DNA of 64,000 nt from Ziziphus jujuba (GCF_031755915.1 NC_083383.1:18155001-18219000), one strand, 5' to 3'; counted from the stretch's first letter, positions 23,331 to 34,730 are shown. Notes: a model not told the origin generated them from the sequence alone. Numbers and translations: made by a program.

Positions 23331-26300
23331 ATGGAAAGCAAGGAAAATGTAGTGGAACAAAGGCATAAGACCAACAAGAACAAGAAAAGGAAATTTGAAA
23401 ATCAAAGTTCCAATGGAGGGTCTACTGGCGGTGGATTTAAAAGGTTCAATGGCAAATGTTTTGCATATGACAAGTTGGGGCATCGCACTAAGGATTATCG
23501 TAATCGTAAGGGCCAAGAGAACAAAAAGAGAAAGATCATTCATGCCAATGTCCCTGAAATTGAAAATCTTTCTAACGATGTCAATGAGATGAATATATCT
23601 GCTGTTGTTTCTGAAGCCAACTTGGTAGGGAATCCAAGGTCATGGTGGTTGGACATTGGGGCTACTTGCCATATATGTTCTAACAAGAATATGTTCACTA
23701 CTTATCAAAATCGAAATCAAGAGGAAGAATAACTATTCATCTACTTCTAAAGTTGAAGGAAAAGGAAAGGTTATACTTAAGATGACATCCGGAAAGAAGT
23801 TACCCTCAGAAATGTGTTACATGTTCCTAATATTCGCAAAAAATCTTGTAACTGGATCATTACTTAGTAAAAATGGTTTTAAGTTGGTTTTTGAGTTTGA
23901 TAAATTTGTACTTTTGAAAGGGGGTATGTATGTGAATAAAGGTTACTTGAGCCAGGGCTTTTTAAACTTAATGTAATGAGTGTAATGCCTACTATTAATA
24001 ATATTAACAATTCTGCTTATTTAATTGAATCTTCTAATATTTGGCATGGTAAATTAGGACATGTTAGTTATATGACTATGAAAAGATTAATTAATTTAAA
24101 TTTAATACGAAATTTTGATATTGATTTAGATTATAAATGTGAAACGTGTGTTGAATCTAAATTAACAAAGACACATTTTCATACTATTGATAGAAATACT
24201 CAATTGTTAGATTCAATTCATAGTAATATATTTGATTTAAAACTTGTGCAAACAAGAGAGGGTAAAAAATATTTTATCACATTTATTGATGACTGTACAC
24301 ATTATTGTTATGTGTATTTATTAAGATCCAAAGATGAGGCTTCGAAAGCATTTATATAAAAATGAAGTTGAAAATCAATTTCGTAAAAAGATTAAGGTGT
24401 TAAGAAGCGATAAAGGTGATGAATATGATACTCTTTTTATTTATTTTGTTATAAATATAGAATTATTCACCAAACCACTGCTCCATATTCACTCCAATCT
24501 AATGGTGTTGCATAACGCAAAAATCGAACTTTAAAAGAGATGATGAATGTTATGTTAATAAGTTTTGGTTTACCTCAAAATATGTGGAGGCATCATTACT
24601 TTCTGCAAATTTGCTTCTTCATAAGATACCTAATAAGAAATCTAATATGACACGTCATGGGTTATGGAAAGGAAGAAAGCCTACCTATAAATATTTCGAA
24701 GTGTGTGGGTGTCTTGCTAAGGTAATAATACCTCATCCTAAGAGAATTAAAATAAGACCTCAAATTGTTGATTGTATATTTATTGGATATGCAATTAATA
24801 GTAATATTTATAGATTCCTTGGGTATAAATTTGAAATTTCTGATGTGCATGTTACTACAATTATTGAATCTAGAAGTGTATATTTTTATGAAGATGTATC
24901 TCCTTGTAAAATGGCCATGATCCTTCTTCAAAAAGAACTTACAATGAGAATGAAAATCAAAAGGAAATGGACAGTAAGCCAAGACGTAGTAAAAGAATGA
25001 AAATTTCAAAATCTTTTAGTCAGGAACTTTTAACTTACATGTTAGAAACTAAATCATAGAATTTTAAAGAAGCAATGTCTACAACTGAAGCTCCTTAATG
25101 GAAAGAAGCAATTAATAGTGAAATTGAGTCCATCATGCAAATCATAGAGCTTCCACCTAGAAGTAAACATTTAGGTTGCAAGTGGATCTTTAAAAAAAAA
25201 AGCTGAAAGCTGACGGATCAATTGATAAATATAAGGCTAGATTAGTGGCAAAGGGCTACAAACAAAAAGAAGGTATCAATTATTTTAACACATATTCACC
25301 AGTTTAAGAATTACATCTGTTAGAATGTTAATTGCTATTGCTGCATTAAAGAATTTACAAATACATTAAATGGATGTAAAAATAGCATTTTTAAATGGTG
25401 AATTAGATAAAGAGATTTACATAGAGCAACCTAAAAGATTTGTAGCTCCTAGAAATGAAAATAAAGTTTGTAAACTTGTAAAATCATTATATGGTTTAAA
25501 ACAAGCTCCAAAATAGTGGCATGAAAAGTTTGACAATGTAATGAAGTCAAACGAGTTTAGAATAAATGAATATGATAAATGTATCTATGAGAAAGACATT
25601 AAATATTGTTATGTCATTGTATGTCTTAATGTAGATGATATGCTCATCATTGGTAGCATTAAAGAAATAATTCGAGCCATTAAGAAAATTTTGATTGGTA
25701 AATTTGAGATGAAAGATTTGGGTATCCCAAATGTAATTATGGGAATTAAAATTTCTAAAACACAAGATGATTTTATTCTATCTCAAAAACACTATATTGA
25801 AAAGTTGCTTAATAGGTAAGACAAAGATAGTGATTGTATTTCAAAAACACCAATAGACCCAAACTTTCTATTGTATAAAAATCACTGGAATGATGTATCA
25901 CAATTAGAATATTCTCGAATCATTCGTAGCCTAATGTACATTATGAATTGTACAAGATCAGATATAGCTTACTCAATTAGCAAATGGAGTAGGTACACAA
26001 GTAGTCCTAGTAAAGATGACTGGACAGCAATAATTAGAGTTCTTAAATATCTAAGACATACCATGGATTATAGATTACATTATATAAGATATCTTGCTGT
26101 ACTTGAGGAATACAGTGATGCTAATTGGATATCTGACTCAAATGATTCAAGATCCACTAGTGGATATGATTTTATGCTTGGAGGTGCAGCAGTATATTGA
26201 AAATCTTCGAAGCAGACTTGTATTGGAAGGTCCACATTGGCATATGAATTTATTGCTTTAGATAAAGCTGGAGAAGAAGTGGAATAACTTCGACATTTTC

Positions 26301-26553
26301 TAGAGGATATTCTAAGATAGTCAAAACCTCTACCTGCTATTTGCATACATTGTGATAGTCAATATGCTATTAGAAGGGCATAAAGTCAAAATTATAATGG
26401 TAAATCTCGACATATACGTTGAAAACATAATACTATAAAACAATTGCTCTCGAATGAAATAATATCTATAGATTATGTGAAATCTAAGGATAATCTTGGG
26501 GATCCAATTACTAAAGGTTTAACAAATGAGCAAGTTTACTATTCATCGAGGTG
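23331..26553 (+). pseudogene. Element C pol remnant: knuckle, protease, integrase, RT, RNase H
   Basis: The knuckle at about 23450 reads KCFAYDKLGHRTKDYRNRKG: two of the Cys expected in CX2CX4HX4C are Tyr. Protease has WWLDIGATCHICSNKNMF at 23645, with DIG in place of DSG. Pre-integrase reads IWHGKLGHVSYMTMKRLINL and CETCVESKLTKTHF at 24040-24180, and integrase follows (FITFIDDCTHYCYVYLLRSK). Reverse transcriptase fragments have KLVKSLYGLKQAPK, then a stop, then CLNVDDMLIIGSIKEIIR at about 25626. RNase H has [31 protein letters not shown] and ITKGLTNEQV, ending near 26553. Stops and frame changes occur near 23732, 23976, 24359, 24534, 25000, 25515, 25820 and 26200. Confidence 0.9.
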
Positions 26554-27153
26554 AATGGGATTGAAGCCATTAATTTAGAGTTGTCTTGATGGCAACACTA
26601 CCTAGTTGACTAGAGATCATAAGATCTAAGTTCAAAGGGACAACCAAATCTTGACTGAGTCTATAAAAACACTAATAGTTATATAACTCTATCCATTTCT
26701 ATGACAATTAGTGTTGTCTGTAATGTGTGTTAGGATAAGCATTGCTTTTAATGACTTCAATACTTTGGAAATCCAAATGGGGCAATACTTTGGAAATCCA
26801 AATGGGGTTTTAAAGGAAACTCTTAATAGGACGTCACCTATGTAAGTGTGAAGGGGCAACTTCTATGAGAATTTTCATAGGCTTGAATTTTCTAGAGCAC
26901 TCATGAAAAAAAACAGGAATGTTCAGGGCCAAAATGAACACAACTGAAAGAACCAACAATATTTAAGAGAGTAATTGTATGAATTCTATTGTCTTGGTTT
27001 ACAACAATGGCTAAAAGTTCAAGACATCATGTTCATTTATTAGCTTGTAAATTTGATAGTTTGTCACTAACGAATATTCAAAGCCAAAAGCTATCTTTCC
27101 TAAACCAATTACTTTCCAGTGGATTCTCTTTAAGCATGTCAATTTTTATTTAT
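26554..27153 (+). other. Non-coding 3' region of element C
   Basis: About 0.6 kb between RNase H and the polypurine tract, without a recognisable reading frame. It contains a perfect 25-bp tandem duplication at 26758-26807. Confidence 0.7.
26758..26807. repeat. Perfect 25-bp tandem duplication
   Basis: Units 26758-26782 and 26783-26807 are identical, starting CAATACTTTGGAAATCC. The identity suggests a recent slip event in element C. Confidence 0.9.
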
Positions 27154-27162
27154 GTGGGGGAT
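27154..27162 (+). promoter_or_regulatory. Polypurine tract of element C
   Basis: GTGGGGGAT immediately before the TGTTAG start of the 3' LTR, the standard site of plus-strand priming in copia elements. Confidence 0.9.
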
Positions 27163-27854
27163 TGTTAGAAATTTATAATGAATAAAAATTATTTTTGAAA
27201 CATTATGACTTTTTTACAAAAAAGTTACAACTTACATCGTTTCATCACTAATAGTTGTAATATTTTCCATAAGTCTATCTATATTCTAATCAATGTGTCT
27301 TTTCCCCATCAATGTGTTTTCTCTATAAAACAATGTATTTTCTCTTAAAACAATATGTCTTCTCTTGAAACAATATGTCTATTTGAATCATCATGTCTCT
27401 TCTTGATATCCTTCTGAAGTCTATAAATACCATATGGGACTATTGTTGAAGGCAATGAAAACAATTAACAAACATGTGTATAGAGATAATTGAAATCTTT
27501 GTCTGGTTCATTGTTCTTTGAATTTGGAAAGCTATTATTCAAAGAAGTAATCATTGTATCCTGGAAGACAATCACTGTAAAACTGTGAGCACTATAGCAA
27601 AGTGGATATTATCTTAAGGAAAAAAAAAAGTTCAACTCTTGCTTTGATCGATATATAAAGATCAATTTGTTTGGAATTATACTACAAACACAATATCTAT
27701 GAGTTCTTCTTCTTTATTTCATTATAATTATTTATATATTGTTTTATATATTAATACACAGAGAGATATTTATATTTATATTTATTTTGTAGATATAAAT
27801 ATTATATATATATATACACAAATTTTGGTTTTTAGGTTTATTAATTTCCTAACA
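27163..27854 (+). repeat. 3' LTR of element C
   Basis: 692 bp, TGTTAGAAATTTATAATG to TTTCCTAACA. It carries about three ~20-bp units at 27310-27390 where the 5' LTR has about five; other small indels make up the rest of the length difference. Confidence 0.93.
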
Positions 27855-27859
27855 CTATT
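27855..27859. repeat. Target-site duplication of element C, right copy
   Basis: CTATT directly after the 3' LTR, identical to 21307-21311. Confidence 0.93.
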
Positions 27860-28940
27860 GGCCTAAACTCTCAATATGTTACTTCATTATTTTATTTACA
27901 CTCATCAAGGTCTTACATTTTGTCTCCTGGTTTATGTTAATAATCTTGTTTTGACTGGTAGTAATTCCATTGTGATCAATAATAATGTTTGCGAGTTGAT
28001 TACTTTGTATTCACTTATGATCTTGGCTCTTCTTCATTATTTTCCTGGTGTTGATGTGTCTTATATACTTACAAAGGGGTACCTTTGTCTCAACAAAATT
28101 ATACGCGAGATCTCCTTGCTTGCACCAACATGATTGATGCCAATCCCATTCAAACTCCAATTTCTTTGGGCACTTCTCTTTCTCTAAATGATGGTGCTAA
28201 TTTTTCAAATGCTATGGTTTATAGATAGGCTGTGGGTAATCTACCGTACTTGTCCATCACATGTCTGGATATTGCCTTTGTTATAAATAAGTTATCTCAG
28301 TTTATGCACAAGCTAAACTCTGTTCATTGATCTGATGTTAAGCGGGTTCTTTGTTATCTCAAAGGTGCTCAGTCTCATGGTATTCATCTTCAATGATAAC
28401 CTCCTTTGTCTCTTCATGCCTTTTCTGATACTAACTGGATTGGTAATAAAGATATTACCAAAGATATCGCACTTGTACTACTGCATATATTGTCTTTCTT
28501 AGAAGTAATCTTATTTCGTGGAGTTCTTGAAAGCAACTATCTCTTGCTTGCTCATCTACTGAAACTGAATAATAGCCCACTGCTGTTGAGAAGTGTTGGA
28601 TACGCTCTCTTCTATATGAGCTACGTATTTTGTGCACCAGACCTCCGGTGAGGTCATTTACTATGATAACATTGTGCAACATATTTATGGGTTGGTTTTT
28701 CATTCTCAAATAGTGAAGCACAGAGCAATCGATTTTCACTTTCCTTGTCGTCAGGCTGTTAATGGGAACTATGAGTTACTCATGTCCACTCAACTGACCA
28801 GCTTGCTGATCTTCTCAGCAAGCAGCCGTCCAGACCGGTTTTTATTTCTTTGCGATCCAAAATTGGTGTTTCCCGTGAACCAGCATCTTGCGGTGAGGCA
28901 TATAAGGACTGAGAAAGTAGAACAAATTAGCATTGAAGAT
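27855..28940 (+). mobile_element. Copia element A, right segment (RT and RNase H)
   Basis: Continues the interrupted reverse transcriptase: GLNSQYVTSLFYLHSS, then LLVYVNNLVLTGSNS at 27928 (YVDD has become YVNN), followed by the RT tail and RNase H remnants to about 28900 (LHAFSDTNWIGNKD; further on a match to the end of copia RNase H). I see no 3' LTR after it; the right end is judged by loss of coding similarity. Confidence 0.75.
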
Positions 28941-29014
28941 TGAAATCACATATAAGAAGCATTAAGAGATTTCCATTTTCTGCATGCATAAAAGAATAAT
29001 TATAAAAACTTCAT

Positions 29015-29116
29015 ACCTATTTAGAATGCAAGATTATATTAGATTGGATTCAACTTGATTACTCTAAATTTGGTCCAATCACATTGGATTACTGTAATCT
29101 CGCATTCCAAACAGAT
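29015..29116. mobile_element. Small foldback MITE in the 3' flank of KCS
   Basis: About 100 bp, almost entirely an inverted repeat. The left arm 29015-29049 (ACCTATTTAGAATGCAAGAT...) pairs with the right arm 29083-29116 (reverse complement begins ATCTGTTTGGAATGCGAGAT). Roughly 27 of 34 positions match by eye. There is no coding. The target duplication is not clear. Confidence 0.7.
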
Positions 29117-29438
29117 CAAAATTAGGCTTTCTCCCACTTGTTAAACTATATTATTACAACATCCAACTGTATATATTACACAATTATTTGACAATTCTAG
29201 AGTCCATGGTCTAACTAAATACCACAATTTAATGCACATGCGGGAAAGAACTACAAACCAAGTTTCTTATATAGCATTTGACTCTTAAAAGACCACACAC
29301 CCCCCGCCCCTTACCAAAAAATAAAAAAAAAATAAAAAACAAACAAAACAAAACAAAACAAAAAGAACACAGACCAAACTCCACCAGCACTTCCTGGCAA
29401 GACTTGCTAGAACAGTCTTGTTCAAGCCACCATAGAAA

Positions 29439-31001
29439 TTAAGGTGAGATGGCCGAAACCTTGGGAACATTTACTGGGAACTGGTGAATCTCATCCATCC
29501 ATGGATTCTTCTCCTTCTCGGGATTTACGGTCCTTAGAGCCTTCCAAACTGCGCTATTACACTTGAACCCGGAACCAAATGCAATCTGCCATATTCTGTC
29601 TCCCTTCTTCATTCTCCCTTTGGCTTCTGTATAAGCCAATTCATACCAGAGGGAGCTGCTAGAAGTGTTGCCAAACCTGTAGAGTGTCATCCTTGAAGGT
29701 TCCATATGCCAGCCAGAAAGCTGCAAATTCTTCTCCAATTCATCCAACACAGCTCTTCCTCCAGCATGAATACAGAAATGCTCAAAAGCCAATTTGAAAT
29801 CTGGGATGTAAGGCTTCACCTTCATCTTAAATAGTTTCCTGCCAATCAATGTCGCAAGAAAGAGTAATTGTTCGGACATTGGCAAGACAAGAGGACCGAG
29901 AGTCGTGATGTTGGTCTTCAATGCATCCCCAGCTACTGCCATAAGATCCTTTGACAGAGACACTCCAATCTTCCCTGCTTCATCCTCTTGCTGTGTTACA
30001 CAACGGAAGCACTTGTCATCGCTGCCTTTGTGAGTTCGAACAGTATGGACTAATCGGTACTTGGATCGGTTTCTGTCAGACGATTTGTTAGACAGCAAAA
30101 CTGCAGCCCCTCCCATCCTAAACAAGCAATTTGAAACAAGCATTGATCTATTATTCCCAAAGTACCAATTCAACGTGATATTTTCCATGCTAATTACCAA
30201 TGCATATGAATTTGGGTAGACTTGAAGAAGATCTTTGGCAAGATCAGCAGAGATTAAACCAGCACTACATCCCATTCCACCTAAATTATAGCTCACAATA
30301 TTTCCCCTAAGCTTGTAATGATTGATTACCATAGCAGACAAAGATGGAGTTGGATTAAACAAGCTACAATTTACAATCAAAATCCCAATGTCTTTTGGAT
30401 TCACTGACGTTTTTTCAAACAGCTTGTCAATTGCACCAAACATTACCATCTCAGCTTCTTTCCTAGCCTCTGCCATACATGGATTAGAAGAGACTCTTAA
30501 AATGGCTTCTGGTAGATAAGTGGATTCCCCAATTCCTGATTTCTCAAGAATTTTCCTTTGGAACTCGAGGTTTTCATCAGTGAACATCCTTGTTATACGG
30601 GACCTATCCACGAACATCTGCCTCGTGCATTTCCAAGCATCTTCAGGCTTATAACAAGAGAAATCGACGAGGTAAACAGGACGGGGTCGAGTAAGGAAGT
30701 AAAAGGTCGACAAGAAGACGGAAAGCGTAGAGAAAAGGATAACGGATATGAGATTGAATTCCAGATTGTTCCAAAGGCCATGGAAATCTTGAAGTGAGAA
30801 TGTAGATATCTGTGCAGCCACAAGAACAACCATAGGTGATAGGAAAAGATACATTCCATGGGTGACAAGGTAATGGTACCCAAGCTTTACATATTTCAGC
30901 TTCACAGATTGTTTAAAATCAGGAAGCTTTCTTGTTGACAATGACCACGATGATGATGAGGATGGAGATATGCAAGTTTTATTTGGGTCGGATTCAGACA
31001 T
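29439..31001 (-). CDS. KCS11-like: 3-ketoacyl-CoA synthase, intact, single exon
   Basis: 520 aa. It condenses malonyl-CoA with long-chain acyl-CoA, the first step of the ER fatty-acid elongase that makes very-long-chain fatty acids for cuticular waxes, suberin or sphingolipids. Two N-terminal membrane segments lie at about residues 49-70 and 84-104. The FAE1/CUT1 domain follows ([16 protein letters not shown] at 106-120). The catalytic triad is complete: Cys245 in [11 protein letters not shown], His412 in [11 protein letters not shown] and Asn445 in RFGNTSSSS, with spacing of 167 and 33 close to that of FAE1. The length is normal and there is no intron, as in most KCS genes. Overall it resembles the KCS11, KCS2 and KCS20 group more than KCS6, but this ranking is from memory. 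The chosen ATG is the first in frame and keeps the usual short polar N-terminus. Confidence 0.96.
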   Translation of the reverse strand: MSESDPNKTCISPSSSSSWSLSTRKLPDFKQSVKLKYVKLGYHYLVTHGMYLFLSPMVVLVAAQISTFSLQDFHGLWNNLEFNLISVILFSTLSVFLSTFYFLTRPRPVYLVDFSCYKPEDAWKCTRQMFVDRSRITRMFTDENLEFQRKILEKSGIGESTYLPEAILRVSSNPCMAEARKEAEMVMFGAIDKLFEKTSVNPKDIGILIVNCSLFNPTPSLSAMVINHYKLRGNIVSYNLGGMGCSAGLISADLAKDLLQVYPNSYALVISMENITLNWYFGNNRSMLVSNCLFRMGGAAVLLSNKSSDRNRSKYRLVHTVRTHKGSDDKCFRCVTQQEDEAGKIGVSLSKDLMAVAGDALKTNITTLGPLVLPMSEQLLFLATLIGRKLFKMKVKPYIPDFKLAFEHFCIHAGGRAVLDELEKNLQLSGWHMEPSRMTLYRFGNTSSSSLWYELAYTEAKGRMKKGDRIWQIAFGSGFKCNSAVWKALRTVNPEKEKNPWMDEIHQFPVNVPKVSAISP

Positions 31002-31162
31002 TTCTTGGGGAGTTTTGAAGTGACAATTAAAAGTGAAAAACAGATCAAATTGCTATATCAGGTAGAAAGTTTGGTGATCTTTATGAATCTGTAAAAACTG
31101 AAATAAAAACTTAGAATTAAAGGAAGTTCATTTTACTGGAGATGAGAATACATAAACTGGGT

Positions 31163-31170
31163 TATTTATA
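31163..31170 (-). promoter_or_regulatory. TATA box of the KCS gene
   Basis: TATAAATA on the minus strand, about 160 bp upstream of the ATG, so a 5' leader of about 130 nt is implied. The same block in the pseudogene (about 12190-12200) reads TGTAAATA. Confidence 0.6.
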
Positions 31171-31810
31171 AAAATCAATTTTATATGGTTGCAATAGCCC
31201 CAAAAAAAAAAAAAAAAAAAAAAAGTTATACTGTTGATTTGAGCTAGACTTTCTTTTGTGAGCCAAAAAAAAAAAAGTCGAGACCATTGAGGATTGGAAT
31301 TTTTCTTGAAATTTGCAGTCGCTGACAATAAGAAAACTGTCAGGAAAAGAGAAGCAGAACATGCAGCTCAAAGAACCAGGACATCCCTGCAAAATGAATG
31401 ACCCATCGTCAAAAAACATGAACTTTATATGACACTGTGCCCAAAAAAGCAATGCATTTTTATTTTAAACTATATCAGATGAGATATGGTTAAACTTAAT
31501 AAATTGCATGTGAAAGAATGAAAAAACACAAGGCTCAACCAATGTATATAAGAAAATCAAACATGCAATTACCAAGGGACCCAAATGAGAAAATCAATAT
31601 TTTGAGAAACACCTTCGATGAGAAAACTGACCTCAAACGGAGAACCAGAACAACAAGGCGTTATACCTGGGCATCAGACCAATGGTTTATCAGTCAGTCA
31701 TGTGGAGATGGTAAGAGAGAGACACACAAAGAGAGAGAAAGAAAGTGAGAAATGATATTCCAAATGAGCTTCAGTAACGCCTGCACCTCGTATGGTGTGT
31801 CGAAGCTGTT

Positions 31811-33473
31811 TATAAACATCGGCTAGTCTTCTCCATTCCACTCCTCCTGTGAAACTTCGTATATGACATGACACGACTATATAATGATGACAAATTCAAG
31901 GCAGCACATTAAATAGGAGTACTTTTTCTTTTCTTTTTTCTTTTTTCTTTTTTCTTTTTTTTAACTTTTCTTCTTCCAAAAAAAAAAAAAAAAAAAAGGG
32001 GAAATGAAATAGCAGTCTAATTTTTATTTTTATTTGGGTTTTGTGTTTTGTACTTTGAACTTACCATTGAGAAATTAGTAGAATTTGAACTAGATTATCC
32101 AAAATCCAAAGGCACGTCAAAGCATATTCAATAATAAATATAGATTAATATTTATGTAAAAAAAAATGATTTCATATAAATTGAAGTAATATAAATGGAT
32201 AATTTATTTTAAAATTATTTTCTAATATTAACGTGTAAAATTCTATTTATAATTATTAAATTAATTACATATTTTTATTCATTTTTTAATAAATTTAATT
32301 TTTCAAAAAAATTATAATTTTTTATTAATCTTTCAAAAATAAAAAGTCATCTTGATAACGCTTTTTTTTTCTTAATTACCATATCAGTTTAATATAATGT
32401 TAAAACAAACTTAGAGAATATTTTTGTTTTTTATAACTGTTTATTTTTTTTATATAATAAAAAAGTCTGATAATATACAAAATTATTGGAGGTATCTAAA
32501 TAATCTAATAATATAAAAACTCACATTTAACCCAAAAAAATTTATTTTTGCAATTCCATTTTGACTATATAAACTCCCTACAAATTATAATTTACCAAAT
32601 TATCCTTTCTTTTTTACTTTTGTGAAACTAGTTTTATTTTCTTTTTAACACTAGCAATCACAGAGCGTGGCAACAGACGAAAACTATTGGCAGCATAGCA
32701 ATAAACTGCCTATTGCCGCAGTGGTCATCTGCTAGCAGCAATTCTAGGATTTTCTTTTAAATAAATAAATAAATAAACTTTAAAATATATTTTTGTTAGA
32801 AAAAAAAACAACAAAACAAAAAAAAGTCTAGAAATGTCGTTAAACATTTCACAATGATGGCTGCTAGTACTGGAAAAAAGATTTTTTTTTAAATATATAT
32901 ATATATATATATACATATATTAGGGTTTAAAAAGAAAAAGGGTATTTTAAGTAATTAAAATGTATGCAATTGTGTCTATACGGTAATAAATGATGAATGT
33001 TCAGTAAATAAATAATTTTATTAAATAAATAAAATTGTTAAGTTTCAACATAAGTTGGTGTATTAAATGTATAAATTTGTTAATGTATAAAATTATAATT
33101 ATTTTAAAAATAAATTAATTAATAATTAATTAAATTCGTAAAATATAAATAATATATATAAACATTTATTATATATTATGAAAATTTTACTTAATAACTT
33201 TTAATCTTTCCATTATTTGGTTTCTCTGTATAGTGAATTCTCTGGTGATTCTTTTTTCTTTATTTTCCTATGATTGTAAATTATATATTACATAATTAGC
33301 AAAATTATTTCTAAAAGAATGATATAAAATTCTTTTTAAATTAAGAATATTCAAGTATCAATAAATTAATAAAATTTTTATTTACTGATAAATAAATAAC
33401 TCTTTTAAATGAATAATTTTTCATAGTTTTATGGATATTCATTTATGAAGGTTTTAATTTAGTTTTAATGGAA
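31811..33473. other. AT-rich intergenic DNA
   Basis: Pyrimidine-rich TTTTTC repeats at 31925-31960, poly(A) at 31979-31997, AAAT repeats near 32760 and a TA run at 32896-32913. A GC-richer patch at 32640-32745 is unassigned. No gene. Confidence 0.7.
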
Positions 33474-34256
33474 CGGTGACTCTATTCACACCAAGAAGTT
33501 TAAAAACCACACCACATTTTTTATCACCTCTTAATATTTCAAAGATGTCCTTTGTTATAAGGTCAAAACTACCCTCAAGCACATAAAAAAATAAAAATAA
33601 ATTACTAAGCACAATACAATGGAGTTTTAGAAAAAATAATTATCCCTAATAATGGAAATAATAGAGTTTAATGATCAAGAGAAAAAGCAAAAAAATGAAA
33701 ATGATTGGCAAATCATTCATTTCAACGTTGAAAATGTAAGTATCTAGCTTTCTTTTATGATTTATATATTCTCTTCCTCTAAATTTTTTTTATCTAGTTC
33801 TTTTTTTTTAATTTATCTTATATTTGTTCTCCATATCACTTTGAAGTCATTTGGTACAGTAGTTTGGATGTTTTGAATAGGTTTGTGTTTTTTATAAAGG
33901 GAAAAATAATTACTTTGACGATATATCTAATCGTCAAATATATATAATCGGTACAATCTGAACACGTCCAGGTTCTGTATACTAGACGTATCTTATTTTG
34001 TATCCCCAAATTAAATTGAGAAGTAGTGGTCCAATACACAGTATCTGGAGGATTTGAACCTGTTAAATTCTGTATACCAAATGTATTAGGTTTCCATCCA
34101 AATTATATAATTCAGATTAAAACGAATGTATCTATTTGATTGTATGTAAGGGTAAATTAGGTATAATATATGGGTGTAGGTAGTAAAAACTAAATTAAAA
34201 AGTGTGTTTAAAATGTAGTGTGATTATTAAATTTTGCAGTGTGAATAGAACCATCG
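33474..34256. mobile_element. MITE-like element with ~50-bp terminal inverted repeats
   Basis: The left end CGGTGACTCTATTCACACC... and the right end (reverse complement CGATGGTTCTATTCACACTG...) align over about 50 bp, including CACACCACATTTT against CACACTACATTTT. About 780 bp, no transposase. Ends of the type G...TCTATTCACAC are common in Mutator-like non-autonomous elements; that assignment is inferred. A 9-bp target duplication is not evident. Confidence 0.65.
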
Positions 34257-34565
34257 TTTGTGAAATTGCAAAACAAACTTCTCTTTTTCCTTCTTATTTT
34301 TTATAATTATATTTCACCCTTAAACCATAGTATATTTGAAATATTATCATCCAAACTAAATATTACTTACATTATATTTTTAACTATTATAATATTGTCA
34401 TTTAAATCCAATTATGCATTTTAACATGTCGATTGGATTGAATGAAATTAATTATATGGAACTCATGTAGCTCTTTTCAGTTTTGCTTTTTTCATGTGTA
34501 CATCTAAATTTGTTAAGTTACATTAACTTAATTGGTGAACCATTTATATTTACAATTTGGAGATC

Positions 34566-34730
34566 ATGATAGATTTTAATAGATTTGAAAAGATTTTAAC
34601 AGTGAAATTATGAAAAAAAAAATTGTTAATATGAAATCCAACTTTAATCCCAAAAATTTCATTGGATTTTTATAAATTTTTTATAAAATCTATGAAATTC
34701 CATTGTAATCCATTAAAATCTATAATTCAT
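34566..34730. mobile_element. Small AT-rich foldback element
   Basis: ATAGATTTTAATAGAT at 34569-34584 pairs with ATCCATTAAAATCTAT at 34709-34724 with one mismatch. Further AAAATCTATGAAATTCCA-type repeats fill the middle. It resembles common plant MITEs but the borders are vague. Confidence 0.45.

Larger units (their letters stand above)
21312..27854 (+). mobile_element. Copia element C, inserted into element A reverse transcriptase
   Basis: 6,543 bp, bounded by LTRs of 713 and 692 bp that start TGTTAG and end in CA, and by a perfect 5-bp target duplication CTATT. Inside, in order, are a UBN2-type gag, zinc knuckle, protease, integrase, reverse transcriptase, RNase H and a 0.6-kb non-coding tail that ends in a polypurine tract. 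It lies in the same orientation as A and B. It has longer open stretches than A and B, so it looks the youngest, but stops and shifts make it inactive. By eye the LTRs differ at roughly one position in ten over the first 150 bp. Confidence 0.95.
29260..31810 (-). repeat. Intact copy of the KCS duplication unit
   Basis: Partner of 10370-12890; it includes the KCS coding region, its promoter and its 3' flank. The two units are in direct orientation, about 16.4 kb apart, and almost all of the DNA between them is the copia nest. Confidence 0.75.

Noticed and set aside
30322..30883. Open frames overlapping the KCS gene (30322-30519 +, 30558-30797 +, 30593-30883 -)
   Set aside because: Shadow frames of the intact 520-aa KCS.
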